From positions 138,972,765 through 139,036,764 of the forward strand of contig OZ038378.1 of NCBI GenBank assembly GCA_964036045.1: a DNA stretch of 64,000 bases. Direction: 5' to 3'. Below are positions 9,360 through 18,912 of this stretch, piece by piece. The translations under genes and the position numbers were made by a program. Source of the DNA: Eutreptiella sp. 'Long Island Sound 2002' (taxonomy: Eukaryota > Euglenozoa > Euglenophyceae > Eutreptiales > Eutreptiaceae). The notes below the pieces were generated by a model, which saw nothing but the letters and a program-made list of their open reading frames with translations, was not told the origin of the DNA and did not search any database. Each line of letters opens with the position of its first letter. Position 1 is the first letter of the stretch.

Positions 9360-11403
9360 ATGGCCCCATCCAAAAGTTCCAAGGCAAAGAGGCGAGAAGA
9401 TAAGACACTCAGAAGGGTACGTGTGCGTTCAGGGATTGGGTTAAAAGGGAGCGCCGAGCGAGAGGGAGTCAGGGCAATGAAGGCAAGGGATGCAAGGTTG
9501 AGAGAGTCAGAGAAGTCAACATTGCACGGCGCTAGCATTCCAACACAAGCAAGGCCAGTACCAACTCCCTCGCCATTTTCTCGGTGCGCGCACGAAATTA
9601 CTCACGCGCATGGAGAGAGGGTAAGGCTCACGCCCCAAGTAGGTCCTGCGCGCGAGACTAGGCCTGCGCGCAAAACCAGGATACCATTCGAGACTGATCC
9701 TGCGCGCCAAGCAAGAGCCATGCGTGAAGCAATGCAGGCGCCAGAGACTGGTTATGCGAACGAAGCGTGGACCACACGCACATGCGAGGCTGGTCCTTCA
9801 CGCGCAAGTGAACGAACACGTGAAGTTGATGCGGAGTTCGGATGGTCAGAAGATCTTGCAGATTACCTGAAAACAATGGGCAAAGACAAGATGTTTAGGG
9901 ACCTATTGGCGCGCAACGACAAGAAGGAAAGCGACGAGTTGCACGATCTACATGAGTATGAACTACCACCTCGCACTACTGGGAAAGAACAAGACCCTAC
10001 GCTACACGACCTCTTACACAAGATGGAAACACTGACGCTGGAACTGAATCAGCTGAAGGATGGCAGCAAGTTCACAGACCTAGACACTACCATCACAGGA
10101 TTGTCGTACCTAGGTGACAAGCGCTCGCCCTTTGTTCCACGACAAACCTATGGCAAGTCGACGCCCTTGTTCAAGAAGTCAGTACCAATCAAGACGCTAC
10201 ACGAAGCAAACCTACATGGCCTTCGATTTCTTGCGTGCTTGGTGGTGCCAACGGAGCTCGAAACTGAAGATTCTGAAGAAGAAGCAGAGCGAAGGAGAGA
10301 AAGGAAGGGTGCCGCCACAGCGAAGATCGAAACACCACTGCCTGTGTTCACTGGAAGGAACATTGTCTTCTGGGCAAAGGACTTCGCGCGGTTTCTGAGA
10401 CTCACAGGCCAAATTAAGGCGTCAGACATGATCAAAGCCGACCTCGTGGTGACTGGATGCAAGACAGACTGGTTGCGCGAACTCCTAGAAGACCTTTTAT
10501 CCGAATCTAACACCTTCGTGGAGTTCCTTTCTAAGATTGAGGAGACCTTCGCTGTGTTAGAGACTGACATGCACATTCGCCAACAACTCTTAGATCTCTC
10601 CAAGTTTAAGAAGGTCCCCAAGCTGGACGAGATCAATCAGAGGGAGGCAAGGATCCGAAAGCTGGTGGCAAGGCTTACGTGTGGTTACTCTGAGTATGAC
10701 AAACTGATTTTGTTGCGCAGCAAGATCCCAGCGAAGACATGGTCAGAGTGCAAAGACACGCCAGCACGCAAGGCCCTTACCCACAGCTACTCCGATCTAC
10801 TAAGACTGCTTGAAGCCCTTGAATATGGAGCGAGAGTCTGTTCAAGCCGCCGACCGCCACGCGAACCTCAACTACGCGTAGTACCACGCTGAGGCCGAAC
10901 TATTCACTGGCGAAGGCAAAGGAGAAGGCAAAGGCGGTGGCAAAGGAAAAGGAAAAGGTCGAGGACGAGGCGGCAGCAAAGGCAAAGGTGGAAGAGGCTG
11001 GCACTGGACGCAAGACCACCCACCACCTGCTTTCAAGGTTACCATCTACTGCGAATACTGTGGAAAAAGGAACCACGCAGCGTTGAACTGCTGGAAGAAG
11101 CAAAACGATGACAAGAAACAACAAGAAGACTGGAATGCACAACAGCAAGCACCACAGCAAGGTCAACCTGACAACCCCAAGCCGGGCGCGCAGCCATTTC
11201 CGAAGCCTGCGCCGAAGCCCGCACCTTCACCGAAGCTAGCATTTGTGCCAAAACCAGCACCGAATCCCGCTCCTGTGGCAGCACCCGGAGAGAAAGGAAG
11301 CAATAAAAAGAAGAGGAAGCTGTTGTCCATGGAGAAGTACCTTCTCAAGCAATGCGAGAAGCACGGGATTCAACTCAAGACCCTACAGACCGCACAGAAG
11401 TAG
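9360..11403 (+). pseudogene. Element B: gag with one frameshift and one stop
   Basis: ATG 9360. The N-terminal third is basic and rich in Ala/Arg/Thr. The gag core near residues 330-450 (LPVFTGRNIVFWAKDFARFL, LRLTGQIKASDMIKADL) aligns with element A. A frameshift near 10825 moves to the +1 frame, a TAG at 10879-10881 follows, then a Gly/Lys-rich basic stretch and a CCHC knuckle (CEYCGKRNHAALNC). A Pro/Lys/Ala repeat tail leads to TAG 11401-11403. It forms the capsid/nucleocapsid precursor. The TAG at its end is in frame with the protease. Confidence 0.75.
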
Positions 11404-11808
11404 AGGGGTGGGACCTCGGGAAAGAGGCTCTACGCGTGCCTGGTCTCAATGGGGGAGCAAAAGTATCATGGGTTACTCGACACGGGCGCCAGTAACAGCT
11501 TAGTGGCGGAGAGACTGGTGGAGCAAGGGCAGATGCAAATGGGTGAAATTTTCGGAGTCAAGGTTGGCAATGGAGCTGTACAGCTGACAAGTGGGGACAC
11601 GGAAGGAGTTGTTCACGTGGGAGAAGAGGTCATCCCTTTCTCGTTCGCCACCCTCGACACCGACCCGTTTGACGTGATCCTGGGAAACGACTTCTTTGAA
11701 GCCAACCCGCACATCAAGTACCTCTCCCTGCAAGCGCCCCACCATTTACTGGGACAGAGACATGGGCAACTCGTGGAAGTCCCACTGAACGAGGACACCA
11801 CACCATAA
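11404..11808 (+). CDS. Element B: retropepsin protease
   Basis: In the same frame as the end of gag, across a TAG (TAG AGG GGT GGG). It shows the active site HGLLDTGASNSLVAER and the later strand DPFDVILGNDFFEANP. It cleaves the element polyprotein. It ends with TAA at 11806-11808, beyond which the same frame continues into the methyltransferase-like domain. The first in-frame Met is at 11449, but protease is probably made as part of a Gag-Pol fusion through read-through, which is inference. Confidence 0.8.
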   Translation, partial: RGGTSGKRLYACLVSMGEQKYHGLLDTGASNSLVAERLVEQGQMQMGEIFGVKVGNGAVQLTSGDTEGVVHVGEEVIPFSFATLDTDPFDVILGNDFFEANPHIKYLSLQAPHHLLGQRHGQLVEVPLNEDTTP

Positions 11809-12431
11809 CCCTCCGTGCAGGTCATCCAAGGTCTTTTGCTCAATCTAGGCGCAGACATGAAGCTGGAAGGTATGGTGGCCCTCCACGCGCAGCTCGCTCG
11901 TACTGAGAACTACAAGCTTTCGACGGAGATGAAGAGACAAGGGTTTGCGGACTTATCTTTGGAGGGACATCCGACGGGTTCGGACTTCATTGAACTGTTC
12001 GCGTCGAAGCAGAACGCGGACTCACAACTTTACTGCAACCGCAAGGACAACTCCGCCTTTCGGTACCATTGGGGGTGGCTACAAAGTTGTACGCAAATCC
12101 AAGGTTCTCCCACCTCTTAAGAGTTCTGGTCAAGGTGGCGATCGACCAAGCGCGCTTAGTTTTAGTAGTACCAGAAGGGAAGAAATGGGAAAGTAAAAGG
12201 GCGAAGTGGAAAGAACTCCTCGAAAGACTGACTATCTCAAAGATCATCCTACCCGACCTGCCGATGTTCAGCCAAGATGGGAGTGAAGAAATTTTACCGA
12301 AGCCTTCCTGGCGACCATGTCTCTATCTACTGGACAGGGATACCAAACCCGTACTGATGGAAGAACTCGATCAGGAGGAGGTACAGTGGGTCACAAGGCA
12401 GAGCCGAGGTTGGGAAAAGCAAAGATGCTAA
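11809..12431 (+). pseudogene. Element B: methyltransferase-like domain between protease and RT
   Basis: In frame with protease after a TAA. Motifs are DFIELFASKQNADSQLYCN and FRYHWG, then a frameshift near 12068, then TKLYANPRFSHLLRVLVKV, ARLVLVVPEGKKW, KWKELLERLT and ILPDLPMFSQDG. The motif series and spacing match A, A2 and D. By family knowledge this resembles the Dam-like domain of DIRS elements. The NPPF-type motif is NPRF here. After the domain comes an acidic linker. Frameshift and stop make this copy non-functional. Confidence 0.65.
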
Positions 12432-12990
12432 GCAAATTCCCTGATCACCCTGAGGTCAAAAGGGAGGAACGAGAACCTGTCGTCAACGCTCTGACGCTGG
12501 ACGTGGAAAGTAATAGCGAAGGAGAAGAGGAGACCTGTGCAACAAACACAGGAGACAACATCAGGAATCCAACTGTGTCGACGATCCCGATTCACAACTC
12601 CGGAGGGTACGAATCAGTGAAATGGGACGATTTGGTGGATGCACTACTACTCGGAACTGAACCTGAGATACCTCCGCAACGACGAGAACTCGATGACCAA
12701 GCCAAGTGCTTACTCGCCTTTGCGTGCATGGTGGCCGACAAGAGGACCCACTCCGAGAAAAGGGATCCTCAGTGGGCGAATCCCAGCAAGGACAGTTAGC
12801 CCATCGGGGAGCACGAGAAGGAGGATCTCAAACAACTTCTCTTTCATCAAATAGAACACCTACAAGAAAATAAGAAGAGAGAGCAATGGCGAGAGTAGCA
12901 ACTGAAGCTTAAGATGAAACGGGGTACGAGTGTCTATGTCCCTGAATACGACGATGATCCGTCAGCCTGTACCTGCGAGTATCAAGGACG
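12432..12990 (+). pseudogene. Element B: acidic linker between methyltransferase-like domain and RT
   Basis: The frame from about 12430 to 12892 encodes a Glu/Asp-rich segment (LDVESNSEGEEETC, GGYESVKWDDLVDALLLG) followed, after a TAG, by EHEKEDLKQLLFHQIEHL. That last part parallels SEHDTQELRELLY in element A2. No catalytic motif. It probably acts as a spacer within the polyprotein; no function is assigned. Confidence 0.45.
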
Positions 12991-14053
12991 GTGGGAGGTC
13001 ACTGCCACCAAGCGAGTACTCTAACTCTGCGAGAAGTACTTGAACTACTGCAGGAATACGTCGATCAGAGCGCGAAAGAACATACTCACTGCTGCGACGA
13101 GTCTCACGGAAGTCTCGACCTCTGTCAATTTCACCAAGTGGATCCTGACAAGATCAAAGAAGTACTTACACTCAAGCAGGAGTTTGGGCAAAGCAATCTG
13201 GCGGCTTTTGAGGATTTCAAAAAAAAAATCCAAGAACACCATCCCCGAGTCGCTGAAGTCCTCGCAAGGTACGAAGAAGCCTTCGGACCGTTACCACCTC
13301 CCGGCATAAGCAAGAAACTGGTCAGAATGGACTTAGAGTTGAAACCCGAGTACCGGGATCAGCGGATTACTTCGAGAGGTTACCCCTGCTCTCAGCAGGA
13401 CCAAGATGAGATCATGAGGCAAGTCCTAGAGCTGGTGGAAGTGGGGATGTGCGAAGCCTACAAGAACACGGAAATCCGTGATCACTGCTCGCCGTGTTTC
13501 TTGGTAGCCAAACCTGGATGGACAGCGAGAAGGCTAGTCGTCGACTATCGCAAGCTGAACAAAATGATCAAATTGCACGCCGGCAGTCTCCCTGTGATGA
13601 GAAAACACCATCGAAAATGCCGCGTTGTGCAAGTTCAAGTCCAGGATGGACAAAAGATCAGGGTTTTGGCAAGTCGATTTGACGGAGTGTGCCAAGGTGT
13701 GGATGGCGTCTCGGACACCAAACAGAAGGGTGTTCCGATGGCTGCTCATGCCCTTTGGTATCGCCAACGCCCCCGCGCTGTTCCAGGAGTTAATGAACCA
13801 GGTGCTCACCATCCTCAAACAGCGACCCGCAGTCCAGGCGTTACTCGAACGAGGAGCGGTTGCCGAAGCTCACATCGAGGACGTGCCGCTACGCACAAAC
13901 TCGATCCAGGACAATCTGCTGTTGCTGTCGGAGTTTTTCGACGTGTGTGTGGAGCAGAATCTCCGTATTAAACTGGAGAAATGCGAGTTCCTCAAAACTG
14001 AGCTAGAGTACCTTGGATTCAGAGTCGGAGACGGTCACTGGGGGACCGTGTGA
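12991..14053 (+). pseudogene. Element B: reverse transcriptase with frameshifts
   Basis: Frame 12991-13622: EEAFGPLPPPGISKKLVRMD, SPCFLVAKPGW, LVVDYRKLNKM. A frameshift near 13625 continues with MDKRSGFWQVDL (motif A), FRWLLMPFGIANAPALFQEL (motif B region), AEAHIEDVPLRT (motif C region) and LRIKLEKCEFLKTELEYLGF. Ty3-type RT. Motif C reads IED instead of DD with a preceding aromatic, so one catalytic Asp is changed to Glu in this copy. Element A2 has IDD at the same place. Confidence 0.75.
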
Positions 14054-14586
14054 GGACAAACTGAAGCCACTGATGGATTTTACGATCGATGGAGTCACAG
14101 GGAAAGCCGAAGGAGTCAAGAAGATAAGGCAATTTATTGGAGGTTGCAACTTCTACAGGCGCCACGTCAGGAATTTCACTGATTCCTCCGCTATGCTGAC
14201 CGACCTCATCAAAGACAACACCCCATGGAAATGGACAGACGAGGAGAGGAATACGTTGGAAGAACTGAAGGAGAAAATTTGCAAAACAATACCTCTGGGA
14301 GTGCCGCGGCCGAAAGGAGAGATTGTCTTCGTCTTGGACGGTTCAAACATGGGCGGGGGCGGTACTCTCTTTCAATGGCAAGCGCTCCGACCTGAACAGT
14401 GTCACGAAATCGATGAAAGGCTCAGAACACAAGGAGTAAACCGCGACGGCAGTCTGCAGCACTCGTACAACAAGACTACAGCGATGGTGGGTATTCCTAT
14501 CTCAACTACGACTAGCCGTTCACCAAATCCAAGGACTCAAGAACGAGTGAAGCGATTACCTCCGCCGCTACTCGTTCGACGAACGC
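14041..14586 (+). pseudogene. Element B: RT thumb region and RNase H
   Basis: Another frame shift near 14041 continues pol: FIGGCNFYRRHVRNFTD (thumb motif typical of Ty3 elements), NTPWKWTDEERNTLEELK, then the RNase H start GEIVFVLDGSNMGGGGTLFQ. The first RNase H Asp is present; later catalytic positions are lost in a degraded stretch. RNase H would remove RNA from the RNA:DNA hybrid. A further shift leads to the integrase frame. Confidence 0.65.
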
Positions 14587-16032
14587 TTGGGGCAATCTTC
14601 CGAAGAAATGGCAAAGAACGCGTTCGCCAAGATGGATGTGCAGCTTGACCTGTTCATGAAGACCACGCAACCGCAGAAGAAGTGGGGAAAGGTGGAACTG
14701 TTGAAGGATTGCGCTGCTATTATGAAGCAACTACAACCAGGGCAGGTCAAGCTGATCGCCGGCGAACAGTGGGCAATGACTAAAGACGCGCTGTACATAG
14801 AGGACCGAGTCTGTGTACCTGAATTTCATCTGGAGGAAACACTCCGATGGAGCCACACGGTCAACGGTCATCCTGCAGTGCAGAGGTCCTTATGGTTCTT
14901 CGACCGCAACTTTCACTGCAACAAGAATGAGTCAGAGGAGAGGAGACTGATGAACGAGGTGACGAAAGACTGCCACTGCATCCTGGGGAAACCCAACAGT
15001 CAAGTCGATCGCGGAGAAATGGGAAACCTGCCCATACCTCATATGGTGAACTCTGTCGTGTACCTCGACTTCATGCACCTGCCGCACTGTGCCAGGCACA
15101 ACATTGCGTTGATGGTCATATGCGGGCTCTCCAGATTCGCAAGGGTCTTCCCTATGAACAAGAAGGCGGACAGTGAGATCGTGCTGAAGACTTTGTTTGA
15201 AGAATGGGTACAAGTCTATGGTTTACCGAAGGTCATCCACTCTGATCAGGACGTGCGCTTAACAGCAGCAGGCAACTGGTACCGAGGAGTACTAGAAACA
15301 CTTGGTTGCGAGATACAATTCGGTATGCCCTATCTACGCACCAAGAACGCGGTCTGCGAAAGGCAAATCCGCTCCCTTAAAACGGTGATGCGGATCCTCA
15401 TGGCGCAGGAGAAGGGGAGGAACTGGTTGAGAGAGCTACCGTACGCAATCTACCTGATGAACAACCAGGTGTCCACGCGTACTGGTTTCTCACCGCAGGA
15501 GCTCTTCTTCGGTCGTCCTGGTTTCCACATGGAGTTTCCGACGCCGCAGGACGCGAATCCTAAGGTGAAAGAGTGGATGGAGAAGCAAACGACGTTGGCA
15601 AGCAAAGCCAAAGAACTGCTTCAGAGGATCAGAGAACGTGAGAACACACGCAGCAACCTTGGGCACAAACCCGTCGAATACCAAATCAGAGACATGGTAC
15701 TCGTGCACCACAGGAGGTTACCGCGCTGGAAAAAGAACGACCTAGATCTACCCTACTATGGTCCTTTTATGGTCACGGATGTGGGTCCTAGTTCGGTCAA
15801 AGTACGCGCAAGTCCGAGGTTCGGAGGAGAGACTGAAGTCGGCTTCCCTTTCCTCAAGAGGTACACCCTGATGGACGAGTACGATCTGAATTTGGAGGGT
15901 TTCGACGACAAAGTGGCGGCTGAGGAGGATGAGCGCAACGACGATCAAAACGAGGACATGACATTGGAGCTCGGCAGCGCGGAGGTTTCTGAGGAGAAGG
16001 ACAGCTGCCGGATATGGACACGAAGGAGATGA
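14587..16032 (+). CDS. Element B: integrase
   Basis: 481 codons. The zinc-binding N-terminal part has NGHPAVQRSL and CHCILGKPN, a degenerate HHCC. The catalytic core has VVYLDFMHLP (Asp about residue 161), VIHSDQDVRL (Asp about 220) and NAVCERQIRSLK (Glu about 258), the DDE triad. Further on are TGFSPQELFFGR and the GPF-type C-terminal motif YYGPFMVTDVGPSSV. It inserts the cDNA into the genome. This is the longest intact frame of element B. The frame ends in an acidic tail and shifts into a chromodomain remnant. Confidence 0.85.
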   Translation: MGQSSEEMAKNAFAKMDVQLDLFMKTTQPQKKWGKVELLKDCAAIMKQLQPGQVKLIAGEQWAMTKDALYIEDRVCVPEFHLEETLRWSHTVNGHPAVQRSLWFFDRNFHCNKNESEERRLMNEVTKDCHCILGKPNSQVDRGEMGNLPIPHMVNSVVYLDFMHLPHCARHNIALMVICGLSRFARVFPMNKKADSEIVLKTLFEEWVQVYGLPKVIHSDQDVRLTAAGNWYRGVLETLGCEIQFGMPYLRTKNAVCERQIRSLKTVMRILMAQEKGRNWLRELPYAIYLMNNQVSTRTGFSPQELFFGRPGFHMEFPTPQDANPKVKEWMEKQTTLASKAKELLQRIRERENTRSNLGHKPVEYQIRDMVLVHHRRLPRWKKNDLDLPYYGPFMVTDVGPSSVKVRASPRFGGETEVGFPFLKRYTLMDEYDLNLEGFDDKVAAEEDERNDDQNEDMTLELGSAEVSEEKDSCRIWTRRR

Positions 16033-16280
16033 GGGCAAAGGGTTTCTACAAGGTGTAAGCTATTCTGCTTTCGAAGTACAGACATGGTTAGAGATTCTTG
16101 GACATGTGGGAGGGTTAGTCCATGGCAGAGGCAACATGGGAACCCTACACGGCGTTTATCTTGGACCAAGGAAACGTGAGTTCGGTATTTCGGGACTACT
16201 GCAATGCCAACAAACTGCAGAGAGTGCTCCAACTAGCGGAGATCAAGAGTAAGAAGGTGCACGAAAAGCCCAACAAGTAA
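16009..16280 (+). pseudogene. Element B: decayed C-terminal chromodomain
   Basis: In the frame next to integrase one reads AKGFYKV, stop, AILLSKYRHG, stop, RFLDMWEG, stop, SMAEATWEPYTAF and FRDYCNANKL, ending at TAA 16278-16280. This is the chromodomain pattern (V-x-AIL ... KW-x-GY ... ATWEP). Chromodomains at the integrase C-terminus direct chromoviruses to modified histones. Three stops show decay. Stops and motif are seen; role is established for chromoviruses. Confidence 0.6.
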
Positions 16281-16370
16281 GAACCTGAAGACTCTTCACC
16301 CAAGTCCGCCGACTCCACGGGCGATGGATCAAGCACGTTCACTGACACCCTCTCTGAGTATTTCTCACCC

Positions 16371-16620
16371 ACTGCAGCCGGATCAACAGCCGCAGGCGCA
16401 GCCGGATCAACAGCCGCAGGCGCAGCCGGATCAACAGCCATAGGCACAGACGCATCAACAGCAATAGGCACAGCCGGATCAACAGGCGCAGGCGCAGCCG
16501 GATCATCAGTCACAGGCACAGCCGGATCAACAGCCGCAGGCGCAGCCGCAGCATCAGCCACAGGCACAGCCGAATCAACAGCTGCAGGCGCAGTCAGATC
16601 ATCAGCTGCAGGCACCAATG
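16371..16620. repeat. 24-bp minisatellite
   Basis: About ten imperfect copies of a 24-bp unit (core GCAGCCGGATCAACAGCCGC). On the minus strand it reads as an Ala/Pro/Val/Asp octapeptide repeat in a 299-codon frame (17095-16196), which I do not regard as an established gene. Confidence 0.8.
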
Positions 16621-17136
16621 CAGGCACCGGTCCTGGGTCCACGGCTCCTGGCAGCCAACGCTGCTCGCTCTGCTGGATGCTGTCCAGCTGAGCATCTGCC
16701 CAGTACAGCTGAAGCCCATCAGAGTTGGGCACTACTGCCCAACGGCCGACGGGCTCCAGCTGGCGCCCAGGCCCGAAGAGGGCCTGGACGGGCAGGTGGG
16801 AAGGGGATGCGGGTGTTCGGGTCGGGATGAGGAATGCGGGGAGGCGGAGTGCCGGACAAGGAGAGCGGAGAATGGTAGATCGACTCAAGGGTAGATGCAG
16901 GAGATGGAGATGCAAGAGATGCAGAAGAAGAAGAAGAAGAAGGAGGAGGTGGCATTGGCGGCGGCGCCAGAGCCGCAAGGAGCGGCACGTGTGCCAACTG
17001 AGGCGGCTGTGGTACTGCCTGGGATGCTGGTGCTGGCAGTGACAACAGCACGTGCAGGAAGGGCACGGGCACCGACAAAGTGCCACTGGGGGCACTGGGT
17101 GCAGGCGGTAGCTTGGGATAGGGTTTGGCTGGTTTT

Positions 17137-17184
17137 GGTAGGGGCTTGGGCTTGGGCTTAGGCTTAAGCTTAGGCTTGGGCTCG
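17137..17184. repeat. Hexanucleotide repeat GGCTTG/GGCTTA
   Basis: Seven to eight tandem hexamers. Reads Lys-Pro/Lys-Leu on the minus strand. Confidence 0.7.
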
Positions 17185-17993
17185 CCTTTACAGGACGACT
17201 TCCTATGGTTCATGACTCCCTTGTAAAATAAGCTGTAAAACCATACAAGGCACTGCACTTTAGTCAGCAGTAAGGTAGCGTTTTAGGTGCCAGAACAAGA
17301 GTTTGCGTCCCTCTAACCAACTGTCGCGCGCGAACTCAAGAACCCACACCAACAGAAAGGCCAGAAGAAAGAGAGAGAACAAGACAAAGAAAAGGGGAAG
17401 AGAAGAGTGTGAGAGACTGGGGGGGAGGATATACGACAAAATTGTTTATGAAACCCACGCTGAAAACAGCAAACTCCGCCAGCGAGGTTCTGGGTAGCTA
17501 GGGCGCCAGACAACTGTAACCAGGGGTAGACGCCTACGCACCCAGGTACTAAGCGAACGGTGAGCCCCGAGTGGGAATGGTGTACAGTGACATCCTTTAC
17601 TCCTTGTGACATCTTTTTCACCTTGTGCGAATCAATCATTTCATTCCCTTCTCACCAATGAGCGAATCAACACGTGCACGCTGACCTTTCCAGAGCAGTA
17701 CAACGGCCATCACGGCAGTGCGGTGACGACCCCCTGCCAAGTGGATCGAAGGACGCTCACAGGATGACAGCGATTTTGTTGAACAAACACGCAAACCACG
17801 ACGCGATCTGTGGGATGCTAACGAAGGTCCACCTCGGCAACTTGCCCGTACCAGTACCTTTACTACGAGAGTGACGGAGCAACGAGGGAGAGACGCATGA
17901 TTACCAAGTACCTCTACTACAGCTACCTGCAGACTGACGACAAGAGGATCAACCTGACTGCCCACAGCGACAACGACATTGGGATCAACGCGT

Positions 17994-18020
17994 CCCTACG
18001 TGCTCATTTGGATCGGGTAC
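17994..18020 (+). repeat. Element E left terminal inverted repeat
   Basis: 27 bp, one mismatch to the reverse complement of 52953-52979. Confidence 0.7.
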
Positions 18021-18030
18021 TTCACACAGT

Positions 18031-18110
18031 GGTTTCAGCCGGTTTAACCCGGTTGAACTCGGAAGGGGCGCGGTTGAACCGCTGAACCGCGGTTGAACCG
18101 CGGTTGAACC
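18031..18110. repeat. Element E left subterminal GGTTGAACC cluster
   Basis: Several copies of (C)GGTTGAAC(C) in both orientations, followed by a palindrome CCACCGCCAGCGCTGGCGGTGG. Similar motifs occur at 49081-49110, 49285-49340, 50810-50825, 52430-52495 and 52875-52940. Such subterminal repeats are usual transposase-binding sites in DNA transposons (inference here). Confidence 0.6.
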
Positions 18111-18195
18111 ACCGCCAGCGCTGGCGGTGGCGGCTGCGTCAGCGGCGCGCGCTTTTCTGAACAAAATATTTGCATAACCACCTGAAACTGACGCC

Positions 18196-18482
18196 TGTTG
18201 TGGTTTGTTTCTTGGGAACTCGACTGTACTCCTGTGCCTCTTTGTTTCTCAAAATCCGAAATCCAAAATCCCAATCGACAAACCTCGCAGGATCTTTAGA
18301 CGGGGCACCAATAATAACACAATCTCGAAGACATAAACCCTGTTCAAAGATTGAAGTATCTTACAGCGCTCATTCACAGTTGGCATTCGATGCTTCTTTA
18401 TTATTCACAGACTGTCAGCGCGATTGCGACTGCGACTTGCGATTTGCGCGCTGCTGCGCTGCTGCTGTTCGAAGCCATAACA
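18196..18482 (-). repeat. Element C 3' LTR
   Basis: 287 bp. Same length and sequence as 48490-48776. Confidence 0.9.
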
Positions 18483-18492
18483 CTACCCCCCC
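18483..18492 (-). promoter_or_regulatory. Element C polypurine tract
   Basis: GGGGGGGTAG on the minus strand, directly next to the 3' LTR, where plus-strand cDNA priming is expected. Confidence 0.65.
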
Positions 18493-18911
18493 GTTGAGAC
18501 CTCGAGGAGGTCTCACTCACCTGGGCGGGCGTCACAATGTCGAATACAGAGCCTGGTACACCTGTCGTCAGCGCCTCATTCATACGCCCTGTTCGACTCT
18601 GCCACGGCTGTGGCTCTCGGCGGAAGCTGCAGAGGACAACCCCGCCAGGCACACTGCACGGGCGCTGTACCCGCAGCAAGGCTGTGGGCACGTCGAACCA
18701 TAACATACCATAACATTGGGCACAGCTATCGAAGCTGGATGCTCAGCAGACCAACAGGCCTACACATCTGTCAGCTTGACAGGACATATGAGGGCAGTTG
18801 ATACCATTAATGGCATCCAGACTGTCGAATAAGCCATTACTTGGCATCCAGACTGTCGAATAAGCCATTACTTGGCATCCAGACATGTCGAATCAGCACA
18901 GACATGTCGAA
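18493..18911 (-). other. Element C 3' untranslated part with short tandem repeats
   Basis: No ORF supported. It has a palindrome GAGACCTCGAGGAGGTCTC at about 18497 and the tandem repeats listed next. Confidence 0.5.
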
Positions 18912-18912
18912 T
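18812..18912. repeat. 31-bp and 19-bp tandem repeats
   Basis: Two full copies and a partial third of a 31-bp unit starting GGCATCCAGACTGTCGAATA, followed by two copies of CAGACATGTCGAATCAGCA. Confidence 0.75.

Larger units (their letters stand above)
16281..17993. other. Unassigned DNA downstream of element B with simple repeats
   Basis: Contains the 24-bp minisatellite, a (GAA)n run at about 16925-16950 and a GGCTTG/GGCTTA hexanucleotide run at about 17137-17184. A minus-strand Pro-rich frame (17258-16719, Lys-Pro repeats then Pro/Ser) has no recognised domain. From about 17640 to 17993 short coding-like pieces in shifting frames (for example YLYYESDGATRERR and KYLYYSYLQTDDKR) suggest a decayed gene that I cannot identify. 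Confidence 0.4.

Noticed and set aside
16196-17258. Minus-strand Pro/Ala/Val frames over the minisatellite region as genes
   Set aside because: Their length is produced by 24-bp and 6-bp tandem repeats, which stay open in several frames. No domain or consistent start.
18025-18031. CACAGTG, the RAG recombination-signal heptamer, close to the left TIR of E
   Set aside because: It is inside the TIR rather than at the end, has no nonamer at 12 or 23 bases, and the right end lacks a matching heptamer. Chance is the simplest explanation.
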